From Lachnospiraceae bacterium (GTDB taxonomy: Bacteria > Bacillota > Clostridia > Lachnospirales > Lachnospiraceae), in contig JAAWCE010000001.1 in the NCBI GenBank assembly GCA_022793065.1, positions 93,470 through 157,469 of the forward strand: 64,000 nt of DNA. The letters run 5' to 3'. Each line of letters starts with the position of its first letter. Position 1 is the stretch's first letter. This document shows, one piece after another, positions 1-7,640 of the stretch. Both the position numbers and the translations under genes were made by a program. The notes under the pieces were generated by a model. That model ran no database searches and was not told the DNA's origin. It worked only from the letters and a program-made list of their open reading frames with translations.

Positions 1-1
1 A

Positions 2-658
2 GAATTTATTGAATTTATGGTAGAGTCTCAGGTTCTTAAATTTGGAGAGTTTATATTGAAAAGTGGAAGAAAATCCCCCTTTTTTATGAATGTGGGAGCC
101 TATGTGACAGGAAAACAGTTGAAAAAGTTGGGAGAATATTATGCAAAATCCATTCATGAGAATTTTGGAGATGAATTTGATGTGTTGTTCGGACCGGCTT
201 ATAAGGGTATTCCACTGAGCGTAACAACTGCCATTGCTTACAGTGAATTGTATGGCAAAGAAGTGCGTTATTGTTCTAACCGCAAGGAGGCGAAAGACCA
301 CGGCGATGCGGGAATCTTATTGGGAAGCAATCTATCGGACGGCGATCGGGTTATTATGATTGAAGATGTGACAACTTCCGGAAAATCAATTGAAGAGACA
401 TACCCTATTTTGATGAGTCAGGGAAAGGTGGAGATTAAGGGATTGATCGTATCCTTGAACCGTATGGAAAAGGGAAGGGAAGGGAAGCTTAGCGCGCTGG
501 CTGAGATAAAGGAAAAATATGGATTTGATTCCCATGCCATAGTTACCATGGAAGATGTGATAAAACATTTATACAACAGACCATATAAGGGCAAGATATA
601 CATTGATGATAAATTAAAGGCGGCGATGGATCAATACTATGAAGAGTATGGGGCATGA
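2..658 (+). CDS. pyrE: Orotate phosphoribosyltransferase, 5'-truncated by window edge
   Basis: Transfers ribose-5-phosphate from PRPP to orotate, giving OMP in cytosolic pyrimidine synthesis. The visible part carries the family's PRPP-binding segment VIMIEDVTTSGKS near residues 117-129 and the N-terminal KSGRKSPFF substrate segment. The reading frame stays open to the first base of the window (E-F-I-E-F before the first visible Met), and family members have a few more N-terminal residues, so the true start lies upstream and the Met at position 17 is internal. Its 3' end overlaps the next small gene by about 20 bases. Assignment is firm; only the start is missing. Confidence 0.95.
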   Translation, partial: EFIEFMVESQVLKFGEFILKSGRKSPFFMNVGAYVTGKQLKKLGEYYAKSIHENFGDEFDVLFGPAYKGIPLSVTTAIAYSELYGKEVRYCSNRKEAKDHGDAGILLGSNLSDGDRVIMIEDVTTSGKSIEETYPILMSQGKVEIKGLIVSLNRMEKGREGKLSALAEIKEKYGFDSHAIVTMEDVIKHLYNRPYKGKIYIDDKLKAAMDQYYEEYGA

Positions 659-887
659 GAATGAGGGGGACAAATCGGCGGAACCCTCTGATTCCCTGAT
701 GATGGAAGTAAAAAAGCAGGAAGGGAGCAATGGTATGGAACAGAAGGTATATAAGCTGATGAGAGGAGCGGGTGCTGCCAATATTGCTGTGGGTGTGATT
801 CAGCTTGTGGTGGGGCTTGTGACAGGAATCTTGCTGATAGTTGCCGGAGCGAAATTAATTGCAGGTAAATCTAAGATTTTGTTTTGA
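639..887 (+). CDS. Small single-pass membrane protein, unknown
   Basis: 82 residues: a charged N-terminal third, then one hydrophobic stretch of about 25 residues (AANIAVGVIQLVVGLVTGIL and following) ending in a short basic tail. The first Met lies inside the end of pyrE; a second Met at position 735 (MEQKVYKLM) is an alternative start that would give a minimal membrane peptide of about 50 residues. Same strand and overlapping pyrE, so probably co-transcribed. The glycine-spaced helix (GVIQLVVGLVTG) could support oligomerisation, but I recognise no family and assign no function. Confidence 0.6.
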   Translation: MKSMGHENEGDKSAEPSDSLMMEVKKQEGSNGMEQKVYKLMRGAGAANIAVGVIQLVVGLVTGILLIVAGAKLIAGKSKILF

Positions 888-903
888 GTTAGAAGCTGTT
901 GGC

Positions 904-983
904 GGGCATTTCCTTAAGGAACAACCAATGATAATGAGTGCAAAGATGCAGATTATCAGTAGATGTTCCTAACGGGGATGCCC
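904..983 (+). terminator. Long imperfect stem-loop after the small membrane gene
   Basis: GGGCATTTCCTTAAGGAAC at the left arm pairs with GTTCCTAACGGGGATGCCC at the right arm at 15 of 19 positions, with a loop of about 40 bases, followed by a short T4. It may be a weak terminator of the pyrE transcript or a structured spacer; the U-run is too short to be sure. Confidence 0.45.
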
Positions 984-992
984 TTTTAGAGT

Positions 993-1355
993 ATGAACCG
1001 TTCGGACGGAGCAATGTTTCTGGGACGGTTTAGAAGCGGAGATATGAGAAAAGGATTTATTTTTACCGATAGGAAAATTTCAAACCGGGCTATTATGGCG
1101 GTTGTTTTGGGACTGATCAGTCTGATTTCATTGGGGGTTTTAATCTTACAGGCATATGAGGCTGCCGGGGATGTGTCGGTAAAGTACGGAGTTGCCGGGC
1201 TGCTTTCCGGAATTTATGCTTTGATTGGACTGGTGCTTGGCATTGTGACAATGTGTGAAAAGAATTATTATAAGTTATTTCCGGTGCTGGGAATACTTCT
1301 GAATTTGACGTCTCTTGCCGGAGTGGGACTTATATTGTACATGGGAGTGAAGTGA
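993..1355 (+). CDS. Small multi-pass membrane protein, DUF6142-like
   Basis: 120 residues with about three hydrophobic helices (around residues 32-53, 65-88 and 95-117) and a short basic N-terminus (FRSGDMRKGFIFTDRKIS). I associate this pattern with the uncharacterised DUF6142 family of Clostridia, from memory and not verified. The start is uncertain: the first Met has no clear Shine-Dalgarno, and Met codons at 1014 and 1044 are alternatives. Its stop is one base before the start of the next gene, so the two are almost certainly translated together. Confidence 0.6.
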   Translation: MNRSDGAMFLGRFRSGDMRKGFIFTDRKISNRAIMAVVLGLISLISLGVLILQAYEAAGDVSVKYGVAGLLSGIYALIGLVLGIVTMCEKNYYKLFPVLGILLNLTSLAGVGLILYMGVK

Positions 1356-1356
1356 G

Positions 1357-3453
1357 ATGAATAACCCGGATATTTTGCTGGAACGGTATGCACTGGTGAC
1401 AGAGAGGATTGGGCAGATTCCAAAAGAGGATATGGGCAATGATTCCCTGGAAGATTACTTTGGACGCTGTGGGGAATTTCTGATGTTAATTGACGATACC
1501 ATAAGGTTCTTGAAAGAAGATGGTCTTCAAAGGGCGTCTCTGGATGAGATGCAGCAAAGAAATGAAGCGTTATATGCGGATATTTTGCCCGGTCATTATG
1601 AGGAAAGTTATGCCAATCCTGCCTGGGCGGTAAAAAAACTGGGGGAAGAATTGGGGCCGAAGCTATCCTTTTTATATGCGGAATTGCGCAGCCTGATTGG
1701 GTTTGCTTATGAAGGAAGGCTGGAGGATGTGGTGATACGCATGGAACTTTTTGCGGAAGTGTACGCAGCGTTTCGCTATGCTTTGGAGACGGAAGGGGAA
1801 TTGCCTTCGGGAGAGGAAGTGCGTCGGATTCTGTATTGGTTTGTCAGTGATTATGCCGATGTGGCGGCGGAACGCAGAATCAAAGAACAGGTATGTGCGG
1901 AGGGCACCCTGGAGGATGACAGAATTTATGATATGACTTCTCTGGACAGGATAATGCAGGGGGATCTTACGGATCTGCGGTATTTATATGGTTATGGTGA
2001 ATATATCAGTGACAGCGAGCTTGAGATGGCAAGATTTCTGGCTGGTTTGCCGGATGAGACCATAGAAGCTATGGCGGATACTTTTACGGAAGGATATCGA
2101 ATTGGATTTGAAGTCACAGGGAAGGATCTCTCAAAAAAGCGGACGGTGGGACTGTATTATCGGGTGGGATTTGAAAGAATGATACGTCGGGCTGTCTTGA
2201 ATTTTGAGAAGATAGGACTAAAAGCGGTGGTTTTTCGGCGGGCTTACAGCGTATTGGACAACAGAGGTCTGGGGGGTGCCGGCTTTAGCGGAGGGAACCC
2301 CAACAGGCAGTATGATTATGATCACAAAGATGATAAGGCGTTATTTTTGGACAGGAATTATGTGAATCGGAAACTGGAAGTTACGCGCACTGCATACGAG
2401 AAATACAAGGAGCAGGCCAGGAGCTATGGAGGACCGGCGGCAGTACAGACTTTTGGGGAAGCGGATTTTCAGCCCATAGCAAAAAAGGAGGCGTTCCGGC
2501 TGAGTGCGGAGCAGAATCGTCTCTGGCTGGAGTATAGCTCCCAGGCGGGGGAACTGCAAAGAGAGTATATTCCGGAGGAAGAGAGAAGCTTTACAATCAT
2601 TGCGTTTCCGGTTCCTGAAATCGGTCCCGTATTTCAGGAATTATTTCAGGAAACCATCAAAATAAATACATTGGATTATATGTGTTATCGCAGAGTACAG
2701 CAAATTTTGATAGATAGGTTGGACAGGGCGGAGTTTTGTGAGGTGAAAGGCTGTAACGGCAACAGGACGGATTTAAAAGTGAAACTGTATTCTCTTTCGG
2801 ACCCGGAGAAAGAGACTATTTTTGAGAATTGTGTGGCAGACGTCAATATTCCTGTAGGAGAGGTATTTACTTCTCCGGTGTTAGAGGGAACAGAAGGTAC
2901 GCTTCACGTGAAAAAAGTCTTCTTAAACGGTCTGGAGTACAGGGATTTGGAACTATTCTTTGCAGATGGTATGGTCAGGAATTATCACTGTGACAATTTT
3001 GAAACAGAGGAAGAAAATAAGAATTTTATTAAGGAAAATATTCTGCACCGCCATGAGACGCTTCCCATGGGGGAATTTGCCATTGGGACGAACACTGTGG
3101 CTTATGTGGCGGCCAAAAGGTTAGGGGTGGAGTCGAAATTGCCTATTTTGATTGCGGAGAAAATGGGACCTCATTTTGCCGTGGGAGATACCTGTTATTC
3201 CCATGTGGAGGATATTAAGGTATACAATCCTGACGGCAAAGAGATTGTGGCCAGAACCAACGAAATATCCCGACTGCGTCATACAAAGCCGGGGGAGGCT
3301 TATTTTAATTGTCATACGGATATTACCATTCCTTATGATGAATTGGGGGAACTAACCGCGGTTGAGAAGGATGGAAGCAGGGTTATCATTATAAAAAACG
3401 GCAGGTTTGTATTACCGGGATGTGAAGAGCTGAATAGGGCGTTTGAAAAATAA
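1357..3453 (+). CDS. Large soluble protein of unknown function (DUF5716-like)
   Basis: 698 residues with no signal peptide or transmembrane helix, so probably cytoplasmic. The first part is acidic and helical; a Tyr-rich segment (RQYDYDHKDDKALFLDRNY) lies near residue 310; the last third is beta-rich, with GTNTVAYVAAKRLGVESKLP followed by a compact domain containing CYSHVEDIKVYNPDGKEIV. I recognise it only as resembling the uncharacterised DUF5716 group of Lachnospiraceae, from memory. No catalytic motif is evident. The GGGAGTGAAGTGAG ahead of the ATG is a good ribosome site and overlaps the end of the preceding membrane-protein gene, suggesting that the two act together. Confidence 0.65.
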   Translation: MNNPDILLERYALVTERIGQIPKEDMGNDSLEDYFGRCGEFLMLIDDTIRFLKEDGLQRASLDEMQQRNEALYADILPGHYEESYANPAWAVKKLGEELGPKLSFLYAELRSLIGFAYEGRLEDVVIRMELFAEVYAAFRYALETEGELPSGEEVRRILYWFVSDYADVAAERRIKEQVCAEGTLEDDRIYDMTSLDRIMQGDLTDLRYLYGYGEYISDSELEMARFLAGLPDETIEAMADTFTEGYRIGFEVTGKDLSKKRTVGLYYRVGFERMIRRAVLNFEKIGLKAVVFRRAYSVLDNRGLGGAGFSGGNPNRQYDYDHKDDKALFLDRNYVNRKLEVTRTAYEKYKEQARSYGGPAAVQTFGEADFQPIAKKEAFRLSAEQNRLWLEYSSQAGELQREYIPEEERSFTIIAFPVPEIGPVFQELFQETIKINTLDYMCYRRVQQILIDRLDRAEFCEVKGCNGNRTDLKVKLYSLSDPEKETIFENCVADVNIPVGEVFTSPVLEGTEGTLHVKKVFLNGLEYRDLELFFADGMVRNYHCDNFETEEENKNFIKENILHRHETLPMGEFAIGTNTVAYVAAKRLGVESKLPILIAEKMGPHFAVGDTCYSHVEDIKVYNPDGKEIVARTNEISRLRHTKPGEAYFNCHTDITIPYDELGELTAVEKDGSRVIIIKNGRFVLPGCEELNRAFEK

Positions 3454-3456
3454 TAG

Positions 3457-3485
3457 TTGCACAGAAGCGTAACTTCCGGTAAACT
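3457..3485 (+). promoter_or_regulatory. Candidate promoter of the purine operon
   Basis: TTGCAC, 17 bases, TAAACT. It lies just after the preceding stop codon and about 110 bases before purE, which leaves a structured 5' leader. A -10 alternative (TATATA) lies about 10 bases downstream. Confidence 0.45.
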
Positions 3486-3558
3486 GTACTATATAAGGAT
3501 AAATTTGGATGTCCCATCCAAATACTGAAATGAGTGCCCGCCTTTGGCGGGCATGGAA
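3468..3558 (+). ncRNA. Structured leader upstream of purE
   Basis: Two perfect hairpins (TTTGGATG-TCC-CATCCAAA at 3507-3525 and TGCCCGCC-TTT-GGCGGGCA at 3534-3552) can be enclosed by CTTCC (3472-ish) and GGAAG (3554-3558), forming a three-way junction. The gene behind it is purine-biosynthetic, so a regulatory leader is plausible. The conserved core and loop sequences of the purine riboswitch are not seen, nor a recognisable ZTP or PRPP riboswitch core. The second hairpin could instead be part of a terminator, but no U-run follows. Confidence 0.4.
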
Positions 3559-3593
3559 GCGTAAATTTGGAAAATAAATTGTGAGGTGTGTGT

Positions 3594-4127
3594 ATGTCGG
3601 ATATGGAGAAAGCGCAACATAGAAAACCTGTGGTAGGGATTGTGATGGGCAGTGATTCGGATATGCCCGTTATGTCAAAGGCGGCGGATGTGCTGGAGAC
3701 GCTGGATATTCCATTTGAGATGAGAATTATCAGCGCCCACAGGGAGCCGGATATATTTTATGAGTATGCAAAGCATGCAGAGGAAGAGGGATTGAAGGTA
3801 ATCATTGCAGGAGCCGGTATGGCGGCTCATTTGCCGGGAATGTGCGCGGCTATTTTTCCAATGCCCGTGATTGGTATTCCCATGCATACCGCTTCGTTGG
3901 GAGGTCGTGATTCCCTTTACTCCATTGTACAGATGCCTTCAGGTATTCCGGTAGCAACAGTGGCGATTAACGGCGGGGTCAACGGGGGACTTTTGGCGGC
4001 AAAGATATTGGCTACTTCGGACGGGGAACTGCTGAAAAGGTTAAAAGCTTATAGCGAAAAGCTGAAGGAACAGGTGAAGGCCAAGGATGAAAGACTGCAC
4101 CTTCAAGGATATAAGTCTTATAAATAG
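3594..4127 (+). CDS. purE: N5-carboxyaminoimidazole ribonucleotide mutase (PurE class I)
   Basis: Converts N5-CAIR to CAIR in purine synthesis. It shows the family signatures GSDSD (about residue 22), SAHREPD, and the Gly-rich GAGMAAHLPGM and TASLGGRDSL segments; about 177 residues is normal. I take the ATG at 3594 in place of the GTG at 3588 because GAGGTG sits at a proper distance before it. It is first in an operon purE-purM-purN-purD. As a PurE class I enzyme it normally works with PurK, which is not in the window. Confidence 0.97.
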   Translation: MSDMEKAQHRKPVVGIVMGSDSDMPVMSKAADVLETLDIPFEMRIISAHREPDIFYEYAKHAEEEGLKVIIAGAGMAAHLPGMCAAIFPMPVIGIPMHTASLGGRDSLYSIVQMPSGIPVATVAINGGVNGGLLAAKILATSDGELLKRLKAYSEKLKEQVKAKDERLHLQGYKSYK

Positions 4128-4177
4128 GGCAGATAAATCTTCAGGAAAGGCAGCGCTGTGCGCAGATGGGAGAAAAA

Positions 4178-5203
4178 ATGGATTATAAAAAAGCAGGAGT
4201 GGATATTGAAGCGGGATATCAGTCGGTGGAACTGATGAAGGAACATGTAAAGGCTACCATGCGTCCGGAAGTGTTGGGGGGAATTGGGGGCTTTTCCGGT
4301 GCATTTTCAATGAGTGCGTTCAAGCATATGGACAAACCCACTTTGCTGTCGGGCACGGATGGTGTGGGCACGAAACTGAAGCTGGCATTTTTGATGGACA
4401 GACATGACACCATAGGGATTGATTGTGTTGCCATGTGCGTAAACGATGTGGTCTGCGCTGGGGGAGAACCTTTGTTTTTCCTGGATTATATTGCATGCGG
4501 CAAAAATTATCCGGAAAAGATAGCCGCCATTGTCAAAGGCGTTGCCGAAGGGTGCAGACAGGCCGGCGCAGCGCTGGTGGGAGGCGAGACGGCGGAACAT
4601 CCGGGCATGATGCCGGAGGAAGAATACGATTTGGCGGGATTTGCTGTGGGAATTGCGGATGAAAAGGATCTGGTTACGGGACAGGAAATCCGGGAAGGAG
4701 ATGTGCTCATTGGAATCGCGTCTTCCGGTGTACATTCTAACGGCTTTTCTCTGATTAGAAAGGTTTTTGAGATGACAAAGGAAAGCCTTGATACCTACTA
4801 TGATGAACTGGGAAGTACTCTGGGAGAGACTTTGCTGACGCCTACGAAAATTTATGTGAAGGCGTTAAAGGCCATCAGGGAGGCGGGTGTTAAAATTAAG
4901 GGATGCAGCCATATTACCGGCGGGGGTTTTTATGAGAATATTCCCAGAATACTCCCGGATGGAATCAGGGCCGTGGTAGAGAAGAATAGTTACCAAATTC
5001 CACCCATATTTACTTTATTGCAGAAGCAGGGCGGTATAGAAGAGAAGATGATGTACAATACCTATAATATGGGGTTGGGGATGATATTGGCAGTGGACCC
5101 CTCCGACATAGAGAAAACCATGGAAGCAGTCAGGTCTGCAGGAGAGATCCCGTATAAAGTGGGATATTGTGAGACCGGCGAAAAAGGAGTTGAGTTATGC
5201 TGA
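4178..5203 (+). CDS. purM: Phosphoribosylformylglycinamidine cyclo-ligase
   Basis: Makes AIR from FGAM with ATP. Conserved features: SGTDGVGTKLKLA near the N-terminus, DCVAMCVNDVVCAGGEPLFFLDY, GGETAEHPGMM, SSGVHSNGFSLIRKV, and HITGGGFYENIPR near the C-terminus. Starting at 4178 gives 341 residues, typical for the family, and puts GGGAG five bases upstream; the ATG at 4166 overlaps that ribosome site and is less likely. Its end overlaps the start of purN by 7 bases, indicating translational coupling. Confidence 0.97.
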   Translation: MDYKKAGVDIEAGYQSVELMKEHVKATMRPEVLGGIGGFSGAFSMSAFKHMDKPTLLSGTDGVGTKLKLAFLMDRHDTIGIDCVAMCVNDVVCAGGEPLFFLDYIACGKNYPEKIAAIVKGVAEGCRQAGAALVGGETAEHPGMMPEEEYDLAGFAVGIADEKDLVTGQEIREGDVLIGIASSGVHSNGFSLIRKVFEMTKESLDTYYDELGSTLGETLLTPTKIYVKALKAIREAGVKIKGCSHITGGGFYENIPRILPDGIRAVVEKNSYQIPPIFTLLQKQGGIEEKMMYNTYNMGLGMILAVDPSDIEKTMEAVRSAGEIPYKVGYCETGEKGVELC

Positions 5204-5823
5204 GGATTGTAGTGTGTGTATCCGGCGGCGGTACCAATTTGCAGGCCATATTGGACTACATGGAACAGGGGGCTATTACCAATGTGGAAGTTATTGCTGT
5301 GATCAGCAATAATGCCAATGCGAAGGCATTGGACAGAGCCAGGGCAAAGGAAATTCCGGCCATTGTGATGTCTCCCAAAACGTATTCGGACAGGGACACA
5401 TATAACGTGGCGTTTACGGAGAAAATGACGGAATTGGCGCCGGATTTGGTGGTTCTGGCAGGATTTTTGGTGAAAATTCCGGAACAGATGATAGAGAGAT
5501 TTCCTAACAGGATTGTAAATATCCATCCTTCGCTGATTCCCTCATTTTGCGGCGTGGGATATTATGGTTTAAAGGTGCATCAAAAGGTGCTGGAACGGGG
5601 TGTGAAAGTAACCGGCGCCACGGTACATTTTGTCAATGAGGGAATGGATGAAGGACCGATTATTGCACAGAAGGCGGTTGTGGTGGAAGAAGGGGATACA
5701 CCGGAAATTCTTCAACAGCGCGTTATGGAACAGGCGGAGTGGATTTTGCTTCCCCAGGCCATAGATGATATTGCCAACGGGAGAATCAGATTGGAAAATA
5801 ATAAAGTGCTCCGGTGCGTGTGA
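5197..5823 (+). CDS. purN: Phosphoribosylglycinamide formyltransferase
   Basis: Transfers a formyl group from 10-formyl-THF to GAR. Visible are the N-terminal CVSGGGTNLQAILD phosphate-binding segment and the active-site block NIHPSLIPSFCG, which contains the catalytic Asn-His pair, followed by GATVHFVNEGMDEGPII. At 208 residues it is normal in length. The start overlaps the purM stop by 7 bases, with GGAG inside the purM end. It lies between purM and purD in the purine operon. Confidence 0.97.
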   Translation: MLRIVVCVSGGGTNLQAILDYMEQGAITNVEVIAVISNNANAKALDRARAKEIPAIVMSPKTYSDRDTYNVAFTEKMTELAPDLVVLAGFLVKIPEQMIERFPNRIVNIHPSLIPSFCGVGYYGLKVHQKVLERGVKVTGATVHFVNEGMDEGPIIAQKAVVVEEGDTPEILQQRVMEQAEWILLPQAIDDIANGRIRLENNKVLRCV

Positions 5824-5842
5824 GATAAGACGGGAGGAAGAT

Positions 5843-7120
5843 ATGAATGTTTTGTTAGTGGGCGGCGGCGGACGAGAACATGCCATTGCCGTTAGTCTGA
5901 AGAAGAGTAAAAGAGTGGATGTACTGTATTGTGTTCCGGGAAATGCCGGAATTGCGCAGATTGCGGAATGTGAGCCTTCTATCGGAGTGATGGAATTTGA
6001 TAAAATCATTGCATACGCAAAAGAGAAAGCTGTGGATTTGGTGTTTGTAGCGCCGGATGATCCTTTGGCAGCGGGATTGGTAGACGTGCTGCAGGCAGAA
6101 GGGTTTAGGGTGTTCGGTCCTAATAAGCAGGCGGCTATTCTGGAGGCGAGCAAAGCTTTTTCTAAGGATTTGATGAAGAAATATCAAATACCTACGGCGG
6201 TGTACGAGACTTTTGACGACCCTCACAAGGCGATTGCTTATCTGGAAACGGCGCGGATGCCCATAGTACTGAAAGCGGACGGGTTGGCGCTGGGGAAAGG
6301 AGTGCTAATCTGCAATACTCTGGAGGAAGCAAAAGCGGGAGTGCGGGAGATTATGCAGGAGAAGCAGTTCGGCGATGCGGGGAATGTACTGGTGGTAGAA
6401 GAGTTTATGACCGGTCCGGAAGTTTCCATGCTTGCTTTTGTAGATGGAAAAACGGTTAAGCCCATGGTTTCTGCCCAGGATCACAAGCGTGCCCAAGATG
6501 GGGATCAAGGGCCGAATACGGGAGGAATGGGGAACTTTTCACCAAGTCCTTTTTATACGAAAGAAGTGGATGAATTCTGCAGAACTTATATTTATCAGCC
6601 TACGGTGGATGCCATGGCAGCAGAAGGAAGAATATTTAAGGGTGTAATTTTCTTCGGATTGATGCTGACGCCGGAAGGGCCAAAGGTGTTGGAGTATAAT
6701 GCCAGATTCGGCGACCCGGAGACCCAGGTGGTACTTTGCAGAATGAAAAATGACTTTATGGATGTGATTGATGCTTGCATTGACGGTACTTTAGACAAGA
6801 TGGATTTGGTATTTGATGAGGATGCGGCGGTGTGTGTAATACTTGCCTCGGAGGGGTATCCGGTTTCCTATGAGAAGGGATATGAAATCACAGGTCTTGA
6901 ACGTTTTGACGGAAAAGAGGATTATTATTGTTTCCATGCAGGGAGCAAATTTGACAGCGAGGGACGTATTGTGACAAATGGGGGCCGTGTTCTGGGAGTA
7001 ACTGCCAGAGGCAAAACCTTGAAGGAGGCACGGAAAAAAGCATATGAGGCAACGGAATGGGTGTCTTTTGCCAATAAGTATATGCGTCATGATATCGGCA
7101 GGGCGATAGAAGAAATGTGA
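5843..7120 (+). CDS. purD: Phosphoribosylamine--glycine ligase (GAR synthetase)
   Basis: ATP-grasp enzyme that joins glycine to phosphoribosylamine. It has the N-terminal VLLVGGGGREHAIAVSL, the ATP-grasp lysine segment IVLKADGLALGKGV, AQDHKRAQDGDQGPNTGGMG, and EYNARFGDPETQVV. The real start is the ATG at 5843, preceded by GGGAGG; it yields the expected 425 residues, whereas an upstream in-frame ATG would add 26 unrelated residues inside purN. It is the last purine gene of the operon seen here; purF, purL and purH are not in the window. Confidence 0.97.
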   Translation: MNVLLVGGGGREHAIAVSLKKSKRVDVLYCVPGNAGIAQIAECEPSIGVMEFDKIIAYAKEKAVDLVFVAPDDPLAAGLVDVLQAEGFRVFGPNKQAAILEASKAFSKDLMKKYQIPTAVYETFDDPHKAIAYLETARMPIVLKADGLALGKGVLICNTLEEAKAGVREIMQEKQFGDAGNVLVVEEFMTGPEVSMLAFVDGKTVKPMVSAQDHKRAQDGDQGPNTGGMGNFSPSPFYTKEVDEFCRTYIYQPTVDAMAAEGRIFKGVIFFGLMLTPEGPKVLEYNARFGDPETQVVLCRMKNDFMDVIDACIDGTLDKMDLVFDEDAAVCVILASEGYPVSYEKGYEITGLERFDGKEDYYCFHAGSKFDSEGRIVTNGGRVLGVTARGKTLKEARKKAYEATEWVSFANKYMRHDIGRAIEEM

Positions 7121-7152
7121 AGACCAAACATAGAAGCAAGGAGGTATTACGT

Positions 7153-7611
7153 ATGGAAAGGGGAGGCTTAGGTTCCATTGAGCTTTATAATATTCCTCAT
7201 GTATGTGAAATGTGTGGGGGTGTTATGATATTTAAGGGCGTGGGTGAATATCAATGTGAAGATTGCCAATATGTGGATTATGATGATTATGGAAAAGTCA
7301 GGTTATACATCGAAGAACACAGAGGCGCTACGGCCGCACAGATAGAGGAGGCGGTGGGAGTATCTCAGCGGGCCATAAGGCGCATGTTGAAAGAGGGCAG
7401 AATTGAAGTGGCGGAAAGCTCTAAAACATTTCTGCGATGTGAAATATGCGGGAAAACAATCCGTTCCGGCCAGTACTGCCCGGAATGCGAAGTTAAGGTG
7501 CATCGCAAGCTGGAAGAGGAAGAACGGGAGAGACGTCATAAACAAGATCAAGGTTTTGGCATGGAACAAAAGGCCGCGGAAGGACAGAAAAGGTTTAAGC
7601 GCGAGAACTAA
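7153..7611 (+). CDS. Zinc-ribbon / HTH protein, YvyF-like architecture
   Basis: 152 residues. Two Cys pairs near residues 20-40 (CEMCGG and CEDC) form a first zinc ribbon. A helix-turn-helix-like middle follows (AQIEEAVGVSQRAIRRMLKEGRI), then a second ribbon (CEICGKTIRSGQYCPEC) and a charged coiled tail. This order resembles the YvyF/TIGR03826 group linked to flagellar operons in Bacillus, but no flagellar gene is near. AAGGAGG at 7138-7144 selects the ATG at 7153 over the GTG at 7117 inside purD. Probably a small nucleic-acid-binding regulator; the target is unknown. Confidence 0.7.
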   Translation: MERGGLGSIELYNIPHVCEMCGGVMIFKGVGEYQCEDCQYVDYDDYGKVRLYIEEHRGATAAQIEEAVGVSQRAIRRMLKEGRIEVAESSKTFLRCEICGKTIRSGQYCPECEVKVHRKLEEEERERRHKQDQGFGMEQKAAEGQKRFKREN

Positions 7612-7640
7612 AGCGAAGAACAGAAAGCGGAGAATAGACA

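Noticed and set aside
3507..3552. Purine riboswitch upstream of purE
   Set aside because: The conserved core and loop sequences of that class are not present; only plain hairpins are seen.
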